A DNA stretch of 40,273 nucleotides from Planctomycetaceae bacterium (GTDB lineage: Bacteria; Planctomycetota; Planctomycetia; Planctomycetales; Planctomycetaceae), in the NCBI GenBank assembly GCA_021732785.1, contig JAKFUG010000080.1, positions 1 to 40,273 of the forward strand, read 5' to 3'. Below the pieces are notes generated by a model. That model was given only the letters and a program-made list of their open reading frames with translations. It was not told where the DNA came from and made no database searches. Positions 38,830-40,273 of this stretch are shown piece after piece. Every line of letters starts with the position of its first letter. The stretch's first letter is position 1. The position numbers and the translations under genes were made by a program.

Positions 38830-39792
38830 ATGCGTCTTTGCCGCTTTCGTTACCAGGGTCAACTTTCGGCCGGGCTGCTTACCGAACAGGCCGTTATACC
38901 GTTCGACTCTCGTGCCGTTGTCGCCGCGAGCATGAGCGAAACCGGACGAGAATTGACGGAGAGCGCAAATATGCTCGATTTTCTGCCGACAGTAGGCAAG
39001 CACTACGCCCTCGCCAAAGACTTTGCAGAGAAGATTGCCGCACTCGCTCCGCAGGCTCGTGCGGCGGTAAGCCTCCCGCTCGATCATGTCGAGCTGCTGG
39101 TTCCCATTCCGCGGCCGAACAAACTGTTTCTGCTGGCCGGGAATTATGCGGCTCACATTCGCGAAGGCGGCGGGGTGGCGGCGGAGCGGGCGGAGACGTT
39201 TCCGTATGTCTTCCTGAAGCCCGCATCCACCACGCTCACCGATCCCGGCAAGCCGATTCTCATCCCGAAATCGTCGCCGGCGCATGTCGATTGGGAATTG
39301 GAACTCGCCGTCGTTATCGGCAAGAAAGGCAAACACATTTCGGAAGCCGATGCTCCGCAGTACATCGCGGGATACACGGTCATCAACGATATTTCCGACC
39401 GCAAGTATCGCCCGAATCCGAACCGAAAGGAACGCGAAAAGGACAGCTTCTTCGACTGGCAGCACGGCAAATGGCACGACAGTTTTTGTCCGTGCGGGCC
39501 GTGCATCACGACGGTCGATGCGATTCCCGATCCCCAGAAGCTCGCGATGAAACTCTCCGTCAACGGCGTCGTGCGACAGGATGCGAACACCGGCCAACAA
39601 ATTTTCCCGGTCGCCGCGGTAATCGAATTTATCTCGCAATCCGTCACGTTGGAGCCGGGCGACATTATCTCCACCGGCACCCCCGCCGGCGTCGGCCATT
39701 CCACCGGCACGTTCCTCAAACCGGGCGACCGCGTCGAAGCATGGATCGAACAGATCGGCACGCTGATGAACCCCGTTGCTGCGGAAGCGTGA
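38830..39792 (+). CDS. Fumarylacetoacetate hydrolase (FAH/FAA) family protein
   Basis: FAH-fold enzymes hydrolyse C-C bonds of 2,4-diketo acids or decarboxylate or tautomerise related acids, with a bound divalent cation. The ATG at 38830 (AAGG six nt upstream) gives MRLCRFRYQGQL, and the protein is 320 aa. Metal-binding acids lie in ELELAVVIG and NDISDR. The IISTGTPAGVG motif near residue 277 is the family signature. In the position where many members have FDTFGPMGP this protein has WHDSFCPCGP. Position next to SDRs and an HpcH aldolase suggests hydrolysis of a diketo-deoxy sugar acid (inference). Its stop codon lies inside the left arm of the repeat element at 39788-39980. Confidence 0.92.
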   Translation: MRLCRFRYQGQLSAGLLTEQAVIPFDSRAVVAASMSETGRELTESANMLDFLPTVGKHYALAKDFAEKIAALAPQARAAVSLPLDHVELLVPIPRPNKLFLLAGNYAAHIREGGGVAAERAETFPYVFLKPASTTLTDPGKPILIPKSSPAHVDWELELAVVIGKKGKHISEADAPQYIAGYTVINDISDRKYRPNPNRKEREKDSFFDWQHGKWHDSFCPCGPCITTVDAIPDPQKLAMKLSVNGVVRQDANTGQQIFPVAAVIEFISQSVTLEPGDIISTGTPAGVGHSTGTFLKPGDRVEAWIEQIGTLMNPVAAEA

Positions 39793-39980
39793 GGAGAAAA
39801 TGCGGTCCACAGATTTCACAGATTCACACAGATTGGGAGAAAGGGCAGGAAGAGAGAAGAGAGTCTGGGAATGGATGTAGCATGAAGTCATCCCTCATTC
39901 TTTCTCGTTATTCTCTTGTCCGAATCGATGTCCTTCTGTGAAATCTGTGGTTCCTCTTCGTCTTTGAATTTCTCCTCACG
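39788..39980. mobile_element. 193-bp repeat element with nested inverted repeats
   Basis: Outer arms CGTGAGGAGAAA (39788-39799) and its complement (39969-39980) match exactly. Inside, CCACAGATTTCACAGA (39807-39822) and its complement (39935-39950) also match exactly. The core is AT-richer than the flanks and has no gene. The element contains the last codons and stop of the FAA hydrolase gene, so the outer arm doubles as coding sequence. No transposase is present. Confidence 0.75.
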
Positions 39981-39994
39981 GAAAGCTGCTGGAC

Positions 39995-40273
39995 GTGTCA
40001 TCCCGGTCTCCCTTTCGCGTCGCTTTTCTTGGTGTGGATCATCCGCATGGGGCCGGGTGGCGGGAGTCGTTCGCGCAGATGGCGGACGAGATCGAAATCG
40101 TGGCGCTGGTGCCGCGGTTTGACGGCGGCGTGACAAGCCTGGAAGAACGCCATGCTCACTTGCCACGATTTCAGACGGTTGAAGAACTCATCGCCTGGGG
40201 ACAGTTTGACGGGGCCGTCGTCTGTCTTCCCAACCACGAAAGTATCCCCGCTCTGATCGCGCTGGCGGACGGC
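39995..40273 (+). CDS. Gfo/Idh/MocA family oxidoreductase, N-terminal fragment
   Basis: The frame is open from a GTG at 39995 to the window edge (93 codons). An upstream in-frame stop is at 39965. The sequence has FRVAFLGVDHPHGAG (dinucleotide-binding start), IVALVPRFDG (second strand), EELIAWGQFDGAVVCLPNHESIPAL (the middle of the Rossmann fold, with the usual VxPNxxH substituted by LPNHE). This is the family's N-domain. The glycine loop is altered (GVDHPHG instead of GxGxxG), so cofactor binding may differ. GTG start is chosen because no ATG precedes the fold, and GGAAAG lies upstream. It continues the catabolic block, after the 193-bp repeat element. Confidence 0.7.
   Translation, partial: MSSRSPFRVAFLGVDHPHGAGWRESFAQMADEIEIVALVPRFDGGVTSLEERHAHLPRFQTVEELIAWGQFDGAVVCLPNHESIPALIALADG

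Noticed and set aside
25913-39792. Complete sialic acid (nan) operon
   Set aside because: A neuraminate lyase-like gene, a sialidase-like gene and an SSS symporter are present, but no N-acetylmannosamine kinase, epimerase or glucosamine-6-phosphate deaminase was found, and the lyase and sialidase specificities are unproven.

Overview
The window looks like a piece of a planctomycete chromosome (phylum Planctomycetota). The evidence is a PVC-type membrane-bound dehydrogenase/cytochrome c with HEAT repeats, a double-length UvrA, a zinc-ribbon membrane protein, secreted PQQ-propeller and HEAT/sialidase proteins, moderately high GC, and short palindromic repeats in many intergenic gaps. No rRNA, tRNA, CRISPR array, transposase or phage gene was seen. 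The genus cannot be read from the sequence with confidence.

Left part (1-21488) is almost all on the minus strand. It holds a partial secreted HExxH metallopeptidase cut by the left edge, one small unknown plus-strand gene (1328-1825), the PVC-type dehydrogenase/cytochrome, a beta-lactamase-fold serine hydrolase, a giant tandem UvrA (2393 aa), an ABC-F ATPase, a SulP transporter fused to a beta-carbonic anhydrase, a zinc-ribbon membrane protein, and the overlapping pair aroA-rsmB. These are mostly housekeeping, DNA repair, translation and envelope functions.

The coding strand switches at 21489-21694, and every supported gene to the right is on the plus strand. First come a CHAD protein with a SixA-type histidine phosphatase, enolase with a clear intrinsic terminator, and an M14-like succinylglutamate desuccinylase/aspartoacylase-family enzyme. 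From 25913 to the right edge there is a long block that reads as a carbohydrate or sugar-acid catabolic cluster: HpcH/HpaI aldolase, Gfo/Idh/MocA oxidoreductase, two SDR dehydrogenases, a sodium:solute symporter, a secreted PQQ propeller with EF-hands, a secreted glycoside-hydrolase-like protein, a neuraminate-lyase/DHDPS-family aldolase, a class IV aminotransferase, a secreted HEAT plus sialidase-fold protein, an FAA hydrolase, and the start of another Gfo/Idh/MocA gene. Exported proteins would attack a glycan, the symporter would import the product, and the dehydrogenases, aldolases and hydrolase would break it down. The substrate is not determined by the sequence.

The most unusual signals are (i) the tandem UvrA, whose module junctions carry two related palindromes, a 7-nt tandem repeat and a 25-nt repeat that recurs downstream of enolase, plus a duplicated unknown C-terminal domain; (ii) a varied set of intergenic inverted repeats, including a 234-bp composite element and a perfect 27-bp inverted repeat; and (iii) a LexA-like box on a strong candidate promoter in front of the tandem uvrA.
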